This document shows, piece after piece, positions 22,720 to 33,206 of a DNA stretch of 64,000 bases (its first letter is position 1; the number at the start of each line of letters is the position of its first letter). This DNA comes from Silene conica. Lineage: Eukaryota > Streptophyta > Magnoliopsida > Caryophyllales > Caryophyllaceae. The notes beneath the pieces are model-generated. The model was not told the DNA's origin. It saw only the letters and a list, made by a program, of their open reading frames with translations, and did not search any database. The translations under genes and the position numbers were made by a program. Where the stretch lies: NCBI GenBank assembly GCA_029255685.2, contig CM055313.2:25459079-25523078 (forward strand). The letters are read 5' to 3'.

Positions 22720-24500
22720 TTTTTAAAGTTATCACAACTCCTATGATTCGTTTTCGTTTTTCACTAATTTTTTGTTTTGTTATGTATTTCTGTGTTTGAG
22801 ATTCAATTATTTTAGCATTTTAGGGTGAAATTAAGTATCAAGGTTTAGATTTTTCAATTAAATTTGATTTTAATTTGGGGATCATTTGTTTTCTACTGAT
22901 ACTTTGATCAGTAGAAGAAATGATTTATCGAGTTAATTATAATAACAATGTTAGGGAAGGGGGAAGGATATGTTGAATTGAAATATTGATAAATAGACAG
23001 TAGAAGAAATCTTATATACGAGTTTAGATAGCCAGCAACCATTACATATACGAGTTTTGAGATTTACTTGCTTAGGTCTCCTAGATCACAATTATATGAC
23101 TTTTTTTTATCAGTTAGCTTGATTTGCAGATAAATATGCGTGATTTGATTAAATTGGGTGAACTGGTGAATATACATTCTACTCCGTATTATCTAGCTAA
23201 TAAGTTTTAGCCTGTATTTGTATGTTATGCTCTTGTAATCATGGTGTTCAATATCAGTTTTCATGTAATGTACCCGTAAAAGGCTTTGTTATCTTCCTGT
23301 ACTTAGGACTTCTAAAATTAGCCGATATATGAATACATGATCTCTGCAGCTGATATTTTTGCCAACATATGGATGCTAAACTGATACAACTTACATGAAG
23401 AGTGAGAGCATGATAATTCGTAAGCAATGCCCTCGATTTAAAATCATGCTTGTCTTGGACAAGTTTGGTAGCCATGGATGTATTACCGATACTGCTGTCT
23501 AAAACCATTTGATTTTGGTTGATTTCTTGTAGGTGAATACAATTATGGTGTGTTGGTAGTCAGAAAGCTGTTTGAATAGGCAAACTACTTCATATTTTAT
23601 CATTCTGTGAAATTCTGATTAAGTCTACTAGTGGAGAAAAGGTAACAAGTCTTATTGGTTAATTTTTCTTTTTGCGTTTATTCAAGTACTAAGGATTGGC
23701 GTGAAATTCTTCATTTTACCATACTTGAATTAGATATAATGGCTCCTTGTTGGCTTGAAGGAGTCTAGCCCTCTTTGTTTCTGTTTACAGTTGCTTTCAT
23801 TGAGCGTTATTCGCAGAATGGCTACCTGAAAGTTCTTCTGCTGTGTATAAGATTTTAATTGTGGCGTAATTTGAGTGTCGTGATTTCAGTTGCTTTGATG
23901 TTTATTTATTGCTCTTCCAATTCAGCACCCATTTAAGTTAACCCGCTGTTGTTTTAGTTGGTATAGTAGTGTTTCTTGTTCACTTTGACTGCATTTTACG
24001 AGTAAGATTGACATTATTTTCAACCTGGCATGACACGATACATGCATAGACATCACATTTTAGGCCATACATGATTTATTTGTTGTGATTGATGCGTTGC
24101 TGCGGAAGCATTGCCTGCACCACATGAGACCATACTTCCTGATGATGGCAAACACACCCTTATTGCCTGTTTGACACTTATATGTCGTATCTAAGAATTT
24201 GCTTAAACTGGTTGAATGTCAAAATTTACGACCTCTTTGTTCTCTTGAAATGGGCTCGGGAAAAATCATTCTCCATGAGATTGTGACGAGGATTTTGATA
24301 ATTTTTTGGTAAATTATTGCTTCTAGACATTCAAGTAAGATGAGGTTTAATTAGTCGGACTATATGCGATAACTAGTTGTGCTTCTTTTTTTCGTGAAAT
24401 AAGGTTTATTCTGTGTACCACGTCATTGTATTCTCCAATCGTCTTAAAGTAGTACGAGTAAATATCGATATTTCTAATAAATAACGAAATATAATTGAAG
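22720..24500. other. left interior of the APX-carrying CACTA element
   Basis: T-rich, intron-like DNA following the donor-like site near 22,695. No exon of a known gene was recognised; it may be filler or the intron of a captured transcript. Confidence 0.35.
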
Positions 24501-24614
24501 TAGTTAGAATATTTCGTGAGCATGGTGTAAGTCCTCTGATTTTGAGCTCATGCCTCCAAAACTGTAAATTAAGCTTAAAAACTGACTAAAATTTGCCGTT
24601 TGGGATGGACTTAC

Positions 24615-25166
24615 AGGTTGACGAGGAGAAAAGGGAATAGCAGGGCCTCTAGTGACTTCAACTGCAACGACTCCAGCAAGCTGATAAATGTCAGCATAGG
24701 TAACTTTGGGGTGTTTAGCCTTCACTAGTTCTGGAGATTAGCGCAAAGTCGGAGATTTAGTAGGAATAAAAAGGTAAAGGTAATTTATTAGTAGTAGAGT
24801 CGGTAATGAATTGGAGTTAAAGTAAGTAACCACAAAGATGGACAACAACTTTGATGCCATTGTTTGGAGGGGCGCTTAACTCAAACCTAATTGTACCATT
24901 TGGACCTCCTGTCTTAGTTTTCGCATCAAATGTCCCTGCATCATGAAATCTGCAACAAAATACTATACTAATTCACTTATTTCTTTGCTAAAATCCATGT
25001 ATAATAATACGGAGTTGTAGTAATAAGAATAATTAAAAAAAGAATAAGGAGAAGGTTACGCTAAGCGGAGCATAATGGGAGCACAATTTTGGGAGCGGAT
25101 AATGTTGCGAAGCTCATTGCGAGCAGCTTCAATTTGTTTCAAATAGTCAGCATCAACCTTTGCCAT
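24615..25166 (-). pseudogene. APX: captured 5' part of an ascorbate peroxidase gene, three exons
   Basis: Minus-strand exons 25060-25166, 24831-24949 and 24615-24730 join in frame across introns with GT and AG edges. The first starts [20 protein letters not shown] and runs to [10 protein letters not shown]. The second reads [20 protein letters not shown]. The third reads [20 protein letters not shown] then [14 protein letters not shown]. This is the N-terminal half of class I (ascorbate) peroxidase, including the distal Arg/His region and the [14 protein letters not shown] signature. GPAIPF.P and [11 protein letters not shown] resemble peroxisomal-type APX. The usual distal tryptophan (LAWHDAGT) is phenylalanine here, and GG before PAI is RG. 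The proximal-His half, needed for haem binding, is absent, so no enzyme can be made. Retained introns point to capture from genomic DNA. Confidence 0.88.
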
Positions 25167-25980
25167 ATCTTTATCAGACTGATTTCGTGTTTATATCTTA
25201 GATGGTTTGCTATGAGGATAAACTGAAACACTCCCGCACTTTAATTTCTCTTCTTTTTCTATGTTATAATTTACACTTGAGTGTCTACTTGCTATTGATC
25301 AGAACCTGCATTTTATTCTAGCTTCTGTTTGTATTTGTAATTGCCAGAGAATTGTTGCAACTTTTTATGGGAATGATCGTAGAGTTCTCTGCCAAGCGTA
25401 TGCTAATGTCGAGGTTGGAATTCAAAGTACAACTATTCTGAATGTGCAAAGTGAAGAACTTTGTGTGGGATGTGTTGCAGGGAATGACTGGCAGTGCACT
25501 AGTTGCTGAAGCAGTAGGTTCTGTACTCAGGAGCGGCTGTATCTGATGGGCAGATGCAGCGTTTTCTGAATTGCATTTTTGTGCAGCAGCAGAATCAGGT
25601 CTGGCAGACGCGTTTGGCAGTGCTATCAGAGGAGTGGGATGTTGGGTCTGATACAAATAGTAACATAGCATGGGTGCAGGGACTGGAGCTTTGCGTCTGT
25701 TCTATGTGAAGAGCAGTAGACTAGCAGATTAGAATGAAATGGGGTCTATTTTGAAAGGTGTAGTAGCGTGCGTAGCAGCTATGGTGGTTAATGTAGCAGA
25801 CGCTCACATTTCATGAGTGTGGTTGTTATTGGAGCAGTAGAGTAGCAGATGGAGTATTATGATGCAGACTTTGGCGTCTATATTGTAGGAATAATGTTGA
25901 TTATATGTTGTTAAACATTGGTTTGTAATTAATTATTATTTTAATAGAAAACTTTACATTTACCCAAAAATATACTATAG
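25167..25980. other. right interior of the APX-carrying CACTA element
   Basis: Holds the sequence 5' of the captured APX start codon, then a stretch with repeated GCAG and GTAGCAG words (about 25,480-25,880). No further gene was recognised. Confidence 0.4.
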
Positions 25981-26437
25981 GAATATATTTTTTTTTAAAA
26001 ATTTTGATTGAGCAACGGCAACGGTCGTTAAAATGAACCGTTGCCTTTTATATACATAAGGCAACGGTTGCTTTTAATAACCGTTGCCTTTTATATACAT
26101 AAGGCAACGGTTGCTGTTAATAACCGTTGCCAAAAACACCTTTGCAACCGTTGCCAAAAATAACATTTGGCAACGGTTAACAACCGTTGCCGTAGGTGAT
26201 TGTTTAAGGCAACGCCTCGATTTACAACGGTCGTGGAACCGTTGCCATATGTACTTTTTGACCGTTGCCGAATGACATTTCTGTACTAGTGGTTACTTGT
26301 CTTGGGCCGCGTGCCTTTTATTGTACTAAACCCTAGTTTGCATTTACTGTGTTTGCTGTGTACTACTTACTATATAATTGACAGTTATGGAAATAAGAGA
26401 GGCAAGATCTTGAAGGTCAATTGTGTTTAACACAAAT

Positions 26438-27123
26438 GATTAAAATTGAACATTATAGTCAATTGAAAGTACTATAATTTAGGACTTAGTGAGATTGTTG
26501 AGATCGGTTCCCGAATGCTGTTTTCGCTCTTGCGGATCTTGATTTAATATAAGTTTTCGTTTTCCTTTCAAAAAAGCTGATCTTATTTCACATTTTGTAC
26601 CAGTTCGGCCCTAAAGCTCTCTCTCAAGTCTCACTTACCATTATTAAACGTACTCACAAGTCACAACCGATCTAATAATGTTAAAATTAAGGATTAGGAA
26701 TGGTGAGATGTTTTAACTTTATTAAGATCAATTTAAACCAAACTTATCAAAAGAAATCGTGTCATAAAACATACTGGATTAGAGGTATTAACAAAAGGAT
26801 TTGAATTTACCAGATGATATCACGACGTTAACTTTAAAGCAATTTAAAAATATTAAAATTTAATTGAATGAGCGTTTCTACCGGCCCTGAATCCGCCACC
26901 GAGATATTTTCTCACTCCCATAAATTTTTTATTTTTGAGTGACTGCCGCCAGTCTTGAATATATACAAACTATTATTTGAATATTTTGTAAGTCAGATAT
27001 TCTTAGAACATCAGGCACGCCAACCAATTTTGTAAATTCTAATGCATCTTCTAACACTTAATTCTTTGACCAACGTATACAACAAATCAAAAATAATTAA
27101 TTTAAATCAAATCATCAACTTAA
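26438..27123. other. intergenic DNA upstream of the possible host gene
   Basis: AT-rich, without reading frames or repeat ends. It probably includes the promoter of the 27,220 frame. Confidence 0.4.
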
Positions 27124-27131
27124 TATAAATA
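27124..27131 (+). promoter_or_regulatory. TATA box
   Basis: TATAAATA lies 96 bases upstream of the ATG at 27220. It is a perfect plant TATA box and would place transcription start around 27,155-27,165, leaving a leader of about 55-65 bases. Confidence 0.55.
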
Positions 27132-27219
27132 GACCAACTTTATTTCATCTATACAAACATCTCAATTTTCTGTCGAGATTACATAAAATAACGTTGTTAT
27201 CCGTTATCAGTTACATACC

Positions 27220-27651
27220 ATGAACAAAATATACGCAACAAATAACGTTACAAATTACGTTCCGATACAAGAAGTCGACGATCAATTTCAAGCAACGGAT
27301 ATAAATGAAATTGGCGAGGCTAGGCGATCAACGTCGAGGCGTAGTCAAATTAGCTTGAATCTCGTAAACCCGTTAATTTCGAGAAGTGTAAGAGCGCGAA
27401 GGCGACACGCTTTTCTAAAGACGTATAAGTTGTCGTCTCTAGACGATAAGGCAATCGAAGTTGATGATATCAAGTCCGAGGCTAAGTATGTTGAGAAAGT
27501 TAAAGAGGTACTTATAAAGGTTAAGTTGAGTATGATGGCTCTTGCCAGTGCCAGTGCTGCTCGGCTTACCGTGGTAAAACCCAGTTTTCGTTGTTTTAGG
27601 CCTATCATTTGTTCGTCTTTGCCTGCTTCAGCATCGGTTCGACATGGGTGA
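27220..27651 (+). CDS. possible host gene, intronless, 143 codons, function unknown
   Basis: An open frame of 143 codons starts at ATG in good context (ATACCATGAAC, A at -3) behind a perfect TATA box. The protein has an acidic/neutral start (about residues 1-30) and a strongly basic middle (RRSTSRRSQ at 34-42, SVRARRRHAFLK near 56-67). A charged KSEAKYVEKVKEVLIKVKLS region (about 84-103) could be helical. The Ala/Ser-rich tail carries three cysteines (RCFRPIICSS). There is no signal peptide, membrane segment or transposon domain. I do not recognise the family. It lies between transposons without being part of one. The opposite strand has an open stretch of 104 codons over the same DNA, so composition alone could explain some of the openness; the promoter and context support the plus strand. 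Confidence 0.5.
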   Translation: MNKIYATNNVTNYVPIQEVDDQFQATDINEIGEARRSTSRRSQISLNLVNPLISRSVRARRRHAFLKTYKLSSLDDKAIEVDDIKSEAKYVEKVKEVLIKVKLSMMALASASAARLTVVKPSFRCFRPIICSSLPASASVRHG

Positions 27652-28902
27652 GGATTCAAGGTCGGGACTTATTCATTGTTTTTGGAGATTTTGTGAGTTG
27701 TGACTCTTGTGAGTTACGAGTAATTGACTATTTTTTTAAGGAAAATAGTACAAGTATGTAATATATTCATGTTTGTTGTAACGATTTTTTGGTTCTGAAA
27801 TGTGACTGGAAATATATGGAGATATAACAATTTATTGACGACTTGACGTAATTTGTAATATAAAATTCATTATATATATTTATCAATGTTCCTTGGAAAT
27901 TTAGATAGTACTGACGGTATTTATTATACAAAATCCAGAATTCCCGATATCATCTTATCAAATGCGACTATACGAGTACATTTTGTAAGGTTCTTAAAAT
28001 AATGAATCATTATAAAAAGTATGTGAATGAGTAATATCGAAAAATCATGTTTGTTTTCGATAGTACAAGGTTGGGACTTGGGAGCTTTGGTATGACAATG
28101 AGTTCAATAATCCCAAAAACCGTGTATTTTGATTTACGCATATTAATATGCACCACTCGTTGTTTTGTGTGTATAAATGTTTACTCACATGCACTGCCCA
28201 GACCCGTCTCCGAAATATTCAACATGTTCCATTGAGCAGGTCCCAAAATTTCAGTTTAATGAATCTCAGCATCTCCTATCACATCTACTTTGTAGGTTTC
28301 ATTTGAACATATTAGGTCTCAAATAATACGTTAGAGAGTGATATCGAGATATCATAGATTCGGATAATATAAGATTGAGTCTTGAGATCCTAATAACTGT
28401 TGAGAAAAAGTTGGCCCAATCTTGTTGAGAAAAAAAAATAAGCCCAAAATAGGTGGAAATTAAAAACCCTAAAAAACATGAAAATTAGAAAGAGAAATAA
28501 AAAGTAGATTAAAGTAGGGTCTACCATGTTTTTGATACCTATTTAATTAATTATCTTTCTTTAAGCTTTTAATAATTTAATTTTTCCTCTACTTTCATTA
28601 ATTAAATAAGTTACAATCTATAATCCCACAATAAAATATGAAATTTTCGAGAGTACTAACTTTAATTCCAGCTATAAAAAGCAAATATTTGATGGTCATT
28701 GATAATAAATTAACTAAATTTACTTAAATTAAATATAATAATATGATTGTGACGATTATATTTTATTGATGAAGTATATATATTCCAAAATTTAAAAAGT
28801 TTTTAATATTACTACTTTAACATGCAGCAACTAAAATGATTAAATTGAGTGACAATGCGTATAAAACAGGAATAAAAAGTGAATATCAAATATAATAATA
28901 TA
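27652..28902. other. anonymous intergenic DNA
   Basis: Downstream of the possible gene. No further gene seen; the short frame at 28047-28235 has no supporting signal. Confidence 0.4.
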
Positions 28903-29217
28903 GTCCCTCCTATTCTGGGTTTTATTCCCCTTTGGAGCGGCACAATACTCAAGAAATAATGTATTTGAATAAAGAAAGAGTTGTGTTGGATTTGGATTAA
29001 GAGAGATGGATGAATATATAATTAGGAGTTAAATAATGAATTGTGAGCCACAAACATTAATGAAATGAATAAAATTGGGGTAAAAAAGTTGGGTGGTTGG
29101 GTAATATGAGAGAGGGATGAATAAAATATAATTAAAAGATACAAAAATAGGAAAGCGAAAGAAAACCTGAATAATCCGTTTAAGGAAACGGGGAAGAAAA
29201 CAGTGAATAGGAGGGAG
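28903..29217. mobile_element. Stowaway-type MITE
   Basis: Begins GTCCCTCCTATTCTGGG and ends GTGAATAGGAGGGAG, an inverted pair of about 13 bp with looser pairing to ~28 bp (TATTCCCC against GGGGAAGAAAA). TA flanks both sides (28901-28902, 29218-29219). The length of 315 bp and lack of coding fit a Tc1/mariner-derived MITE. Confidence 0.75.
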
Positions 29218-29680
29218 TATAAATTAGCGAATGAAAATTAAAGCATTCAAATACTGAAAAGTAATAAATTAAAACTGTTGAGAGTTGGAAATCAACGAAA
29301 ATATGTAACTCCGTCTTAGATGTACCTAAAAAAGATAGAGCTTATATTATATGGTCGAAGTTTTTTTTTGGGTAGTTAAGCCCCGTTCTTTTGGACTTAT
29401 TTTTGTTTAACTTAACTTAACTTATTTTTTCTGAATTTTTCTGAACTTAACTTATATTTGCTGAACTTAACTTATTTTTGCTAAAATTTTCTGAACTTAT
29501 TTTTGCTGAACTTAACTTAACTTTTTCAGAACTTAACTTATTTTTGCTCAACTTTTCTAAACTTATTTTTGTTGAACTTAACGTAACTTATATTTGCTGA
29601 AGTTAATTTATATTTGCTTAACTTTTATGAACTTAACTTATATTAGTCTAATGTTTCCGAACTAAATAAATATTAACTTA

Positions 29681-29690
29681 AATAATAATA

Positions 29691-29747
<57 letters not shown>

Positions 29748-29749
29748 GT
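29681..29749. repeat. (AAT)n microsatellite
   Basis: About twenty AAT units with one AGT interruption. The LINE inserted at its right edge. Confidence 0.9.
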
Positions 29750-29768
29750 TCCCCTTGGTAAATGGATC

Positions 29769-31279
29769 ATGGCTTGTATTTCTTCCCCTTGGTATTCTCT
29801 TAATATCAACGGGTCAGTGGAAGGTTTCTTTCGTTGTCAGAGGGGCTTACGGCAAGGAGACCCGCTTTCCCCTTATCTTTTTGTGCTTTGTATGGAGGTC
29901 CTATCTAGGCTTTTGAGGGAGCTCCCTAATCGTAAAGGCTTTTCTTATCACCCAAAATGTGTGAAAATCAAGTTAACCCATCTTGTTTTTGCTGATGACT
30001 TGTTAGTGTTTGTTCGAGGAGATCTTCCTTCAGTTCAGGCTGTTGCAGATTGTCTCACTGAGTTCTCTTTGTTTTCTGGTCTTACTGCGAATCCAATGAA
30101 AACTTCAATTTATTTTGGAGGGGTTCATAACTCTGTCAGGAAGCTTATTCTGGATGCTACGGGGTTTGCGGAGGGGGAAATGCCATTTACTTATTTAGGT
30201 CTTCCTTTATTTAGCTCCAGATTGACCAAGCACATGTTCGCTCCTTTACTGAAGCATATCCGTGAGAAAATTGAGGGTTGGAATCATCATCATTTGACCT
30301 ATGCGGGTAAATTACAACTTATTAATACTGTCTTATTTGGTATTAACTCCTTTTGGGGGGCTAGTGTCCTTCTGCCTAAGCAAGTGGTTAAAAAGATTAA
30401 TCGTATGTGTAAAAACTTTCTTTGGGGAGTTGACACTGATGGTAGGAGGCTTCTTTTTCAGAGCTGGGCTGCTATATGCAAGCCCGGAAGTGAAGGGGGG
30501 TTTGATATCCGAGAAATCTTAAGCTGGAACAAAAGCTTGCTTGTGAAATGGATTTGGAAGCTTCACAACAACATTGGTTCTATATGGGCCTCTTGGACCA
30601 AGGCATATGTCCTTAAGGATGCTAATATCTGGACCGCTCATAAGAACTCCGCCACTTCTTGGTATTGGGATAACATTGTGCTTGTTCGAGATGAATTAAT
30701 CTCGTTGGAGGGAGTGGATAACTCTCAATCTCTTCTCTCGGTTGGCAAGTTTAATATGGCTAATGTGTATGATATTTTCAGAATTGTTGCTACCAAGCTT
30801 GGATAGTTGGATGGCATAAGACTTTCTTTGATCCGACTGTTTTGCCGAAGCACAGGTTCATTGGTTCTTTGGCCATTCAACAGAAACTTTGTACTGTTGA
30901 TCAATACATGAAAATAGGTATCCCTTGGGTGAATAGGTGTGTTTTGTGTGAGTGTGCTTCCGAGAACCATGCTCATATTTTTTTTCAGTGCAATTACTCT
31001 GCTTCTCTTTGGGCTGCTGTTCAGAGTTTTTACTCGTTTCAGACCTATGAGAGTGATTTAGAGGCTGTTGCGCATTGGTATCGTTCCGACAACCGAGGCC
31101 AAAGTTGGATCAAAAAGAGAAGACGTTGTGTTTTGTTGAGCACGGTCTATTTACTATGGCAGGAACGGAATAGTCGTATATTCAAGGGAGTGTGCAGACC
31201 CTTCCAAACGCTGTTGGGCCAAATCAATTACGTAGTCCAGCTAAGGATGTTTCATCAGTCCTATGGGTGCTTGAGTTGA
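29769..31279 (+). pseudogene. LINE ORF2 remnant: reverse transcriptase and zf-RVT domain
   Basis: The 29769-30806 frame (345 codons) begins in the RT palm with GLRQGDPLSPYLFVLCMEVL and carries the active-site box FADDLLVF, then TYLGLPL and the thumb region. A second frame, 30842-31279, holds the zinc-binding zf-RVT domain with CVLCECASENHAHIFFQCNY and WQERN. The two parts are in different frames, so there is a frameshift around 30,800. The catalytic aspartate of the first RT motif lies upstream and is lost with the 5' truncation. Non-functional. The family is the plant L1-like LINEs whose RT is followed by zf-RVT. Confidence 0.88.
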
Positions 31280-31884
31280 GACGTGCTATTCTGGCATTTT
31301 TCCAATTCTTGTTCTTACCAGTGTTCTTTCCTATTGTTTTTAGCGTTTTTTCAGGTCTCTTTGGAGAGCCATTCAGAAGCTTTTATTGCACTGGTACCAT
31401 TTGGTTGGAAAATGACTTGTAGTGGGTTTGTGGTCATAAAAGTGTGATGTTGCTGGATCATGATGAAGAGGCTGACTGAGTCTTGGCAAGAGAGAATTGG
31501 CGGTATATTCAAGAGCTCCTTAGGACCGAGGACTCAGCTTGTTCACGTCTTAGTTGGGCTTGGTTTTTTCGTTTCCTCCATTCGCTGGTTGGCTTTTTTG
31601 AAGCTATAGTCTGTAAACGGTTGTTTTTTATTCAATTTTTTAGTTGGGCTGAACTTTATGGGTACTTGTTGGTAAACTATTACCCTGATAGTTTATCATC
31701 AAGTACTGCACCAGTTTTTCAACACCGCATGTTACATGTGGTGTTTTTCTGGTCTTTTTTTCCTTTTTAAAGGTTTTTTTTGAAGGGGCTACTGTGGTCT
31801 CCTTTGTAGTTTGGTTTAGGGTCTTGTATCTTCAATTAATTATGATATATGAGAAAGATCCTTTGCTTTTCTGCAAAAAAATAA
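31280..31884 (+). other. LINE 3' untranslated region
   Basis: T-rich, pyrimidine-biased sequence ending TGATATATGAGAAAG...GCAAAAAAATAAA, the usual plant L1 3' tail. Short frames here (31192-31422, 31483-31770) are not genes. Confidence 0.6.
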
Positions 31885-32449
31885 AATAATAGTTCCTTTA
31901 TATATATAAATAGAGTAGGTTCATTATCTTACTTCAATACATAATTAAAAAGTACATCACATATCACAATTTTTTTAATAATCTATTTCTATATTATCAG
32001 CGTCTTCATTTGCCTTACACCGTCAAATCTGTTGCCTCGTCAAATGCCTTTTACTATGTTTAGCTTAAATAATGTCTTATTTTTTCCTTCGATTTTAATA
32101 AAAGTCATACGAGAATTATTATGTGTAATTGTTAACCCGTGTATTTTTTGCAAAATCCGACTATTATTTTGTTAATAGTAACACTTTTCGGTAATTAAAA
32201 AAATGGTCGCACATGAGACTTTGTACGGCAGAATTTGTGAAAATCTTAAATGTTTCAAAACTCTTTAATACTATAAACGGGTATGAGTATTTGCTTAAAT
32301 TTTCTGAACTTATTTTTGCTTAACTTTTCTGAACTTATTTTTGCTGAACTTAACTTAACTTATTTTTGCTGAACTTTTCTGAACTTAACTTATTTTTGCT
32401 GAACTTAACTTAAATTAAGCAAAAAGAAGTTCAAAAGAATAGGGCCTTA

Positions 32450-32937
32450 GAGGGTCAGACTAATAATAATTTGGCCGGGTTCATTAAATGGTTAGAAATT
32501 TAGGATTTAAATCGTACATATAAGATAAAAATCTATACATATTTTTGTCTGCTACTATCCGTTTTAAGAACGGGTCAGTATCAGTCCCATGAGTTATAGG
32601 ACAAATATTTTATTTTAGACTTGCATAATGGTTTTTTTACTAATTCATCCTACATATGTATATTTGATACGCTTAAACTTAGACCGATAGCGTCGTCCTA
32701 AATAATAATTTGTATACTTTTATAATGTAAAGCAGATGCGTTGTTTTATTTACATCTAAGTTAAGCGTATAAATTTTCTTTACTTTTTACATCAATATAA
32801 CTGCAATACTAAAACCATATTTTTATTATAGTTATTCACCCATTTATTGATTTTTTTTCAGTGTAATAATATTAAACCCGTACATTGTTTACACGGGCGT
32901 AAAACTAGTTAGTAAATAAATTTTAAATTCATAAAAA
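32450..32937. other. anonymous intergenic DNA
   Basis: AT-rich, no gene. A CCCGTACATTGTTTACACGGGCG word near 32,877-32,899 is an imperfect palindrome of the kind found at some MITE ends. Confidence 0.4.
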
Positions 32938-33206
32938 ATGATAGTTATCTTTTATGAGAGAGACGCGACAACCATTCATGTCATGCGATTAATTAGGATA
33001 TGGAGCCTTAATAAAAAGGAAGAGTGGGAAGGTAAATGGGACGAGTTTGATAAGAGACTTGAAGAGGATCATGAAAAAGCTATTGTGTTTGGAAACACGG
33101 ATGATTACGATAACACACATCAGGAGTTAGAAGAATTTGGTAATGCGGCTGCGGTCTTTTGGAAACAACGGGCTAAGGTCAAATGGGCAATGGAGGGGGA
33201 CATATG
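32938..33206 (+). pseudogene. second LINE ORF2 scrap
   Basis: The frame ends with FWKQRAKVKWAMEGD, which matches the linker between endonuclease and RT in plant L1 elements (usual form 'QR(S/A)R(V/I)KW..EGD.N(S/T)KFF'). It is cut off at about 33,206, where the LTR of the next Gypsy element begins. The last codons of the open frame come from that LTR. The 5' limit of the LINE piece is unclear. Confidence 0.6.

Larger units (their letters stand above)
22295..26291. mobile_element. non-autonomous CACTA transposon carrying an APX gene piece
   Basis: Begins CACTAGTACATAAATG and ends CATTTCTGTACTAGTG (13-bp perfect inverted end after the first mismatch is excluded), flanked by GTT on both sides (22292-22294, 26292-26294). 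Subterminal arrays of GGCAACGGTT/AACCGTTGCC fill about 200 bp at the left end and 300 bp at the right. There is no transposase in the interior. It carries three exons of an ascorbate peroxidase gene (24615-25166, minus strand) and a CT-rich leader-like stretch with a donor-like CAG|GTATGG at about 22,560-22,700 (plus strand). It lies inside the 3' LTR of a Copia element whose two LTRs are otherwise identical, so the insertion is very recent. Confidence 0.93.
17558..26432 (+). mobile_element. young Copia retrotransposon (Ale/Retrofit-like), split by a CACTA element
   Basis: The 5' LTR (17558-17726) and the 3' LTR (22264-22294 plus 26295-26432) are each 169 bp and identical by eye. The direct repeat CAAAT flanks the whole (17553-17557 and 26433-26437). 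A primer site TGGTATCAAGA follows the 5' LTR and a polypurine tract TTGAGGGGGGG precedes the 3' LTR. The coding footprint at 17797-22260 runs gag, protease, integrase, RT, RNase H, the Copia order. Short LTRs, primer site and gag sequence suggest the Ale/Retrofit lineage. The coding region is broken, with about four or five breaks, although identical LTRs say insertion was recent. Excluding the nested CACTA element it is ~4.9 kb. Confidence 0.9.
22264..26432 (+). repeat. 3' LTR of the young Copia element, interrupted
   Basis: 31 bp (22264-22294) and 138 bp (26295-26432) add up to the 169 bp of the 5' LTR once the GTT target duplication is counted once. The two parts are separated by the 3,997-bp CACTA element. 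Confidence 0.9.
29753..31884 (+). mobile_element. 5'-truncated L1-type LINE
   Basis: The 12-bp direct repeat AATAATAGTTCC flanks the element (29741-29752 and 31885-31896), and an A-rich tail (AAAAAAATAAA) precedes the right copy, as in target-primed reverse transcription. The 2,132 bp cover only the 3' part of ORF2. The truncation removed the endonuclease and the first RT motifs. Confidence 0.9.
29377..32449. mobile_element. non-autonomous TIR element with GAACTTAACTT repeats, split by a LINE
   Basis: The left end TAAGCCCCGTTCTTTTGGAC and the right end (minus sense TAAGGCCCTATTCTTTTGAAC) form an imperfect 22-bp inverted pair. Both ends run into tandem words of the form TGAACTTAACTTATTTTTGC. 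TTA/TAA at both ends would fit a PIF/Harbinger-type target, but the pairing at the very tips is not clean. Without the LINE it is ~0.93 kb. The ~380 bp between the LINE and the right repeat block are unlike either end, so one more insertion is possible. Confidence 0.5.
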
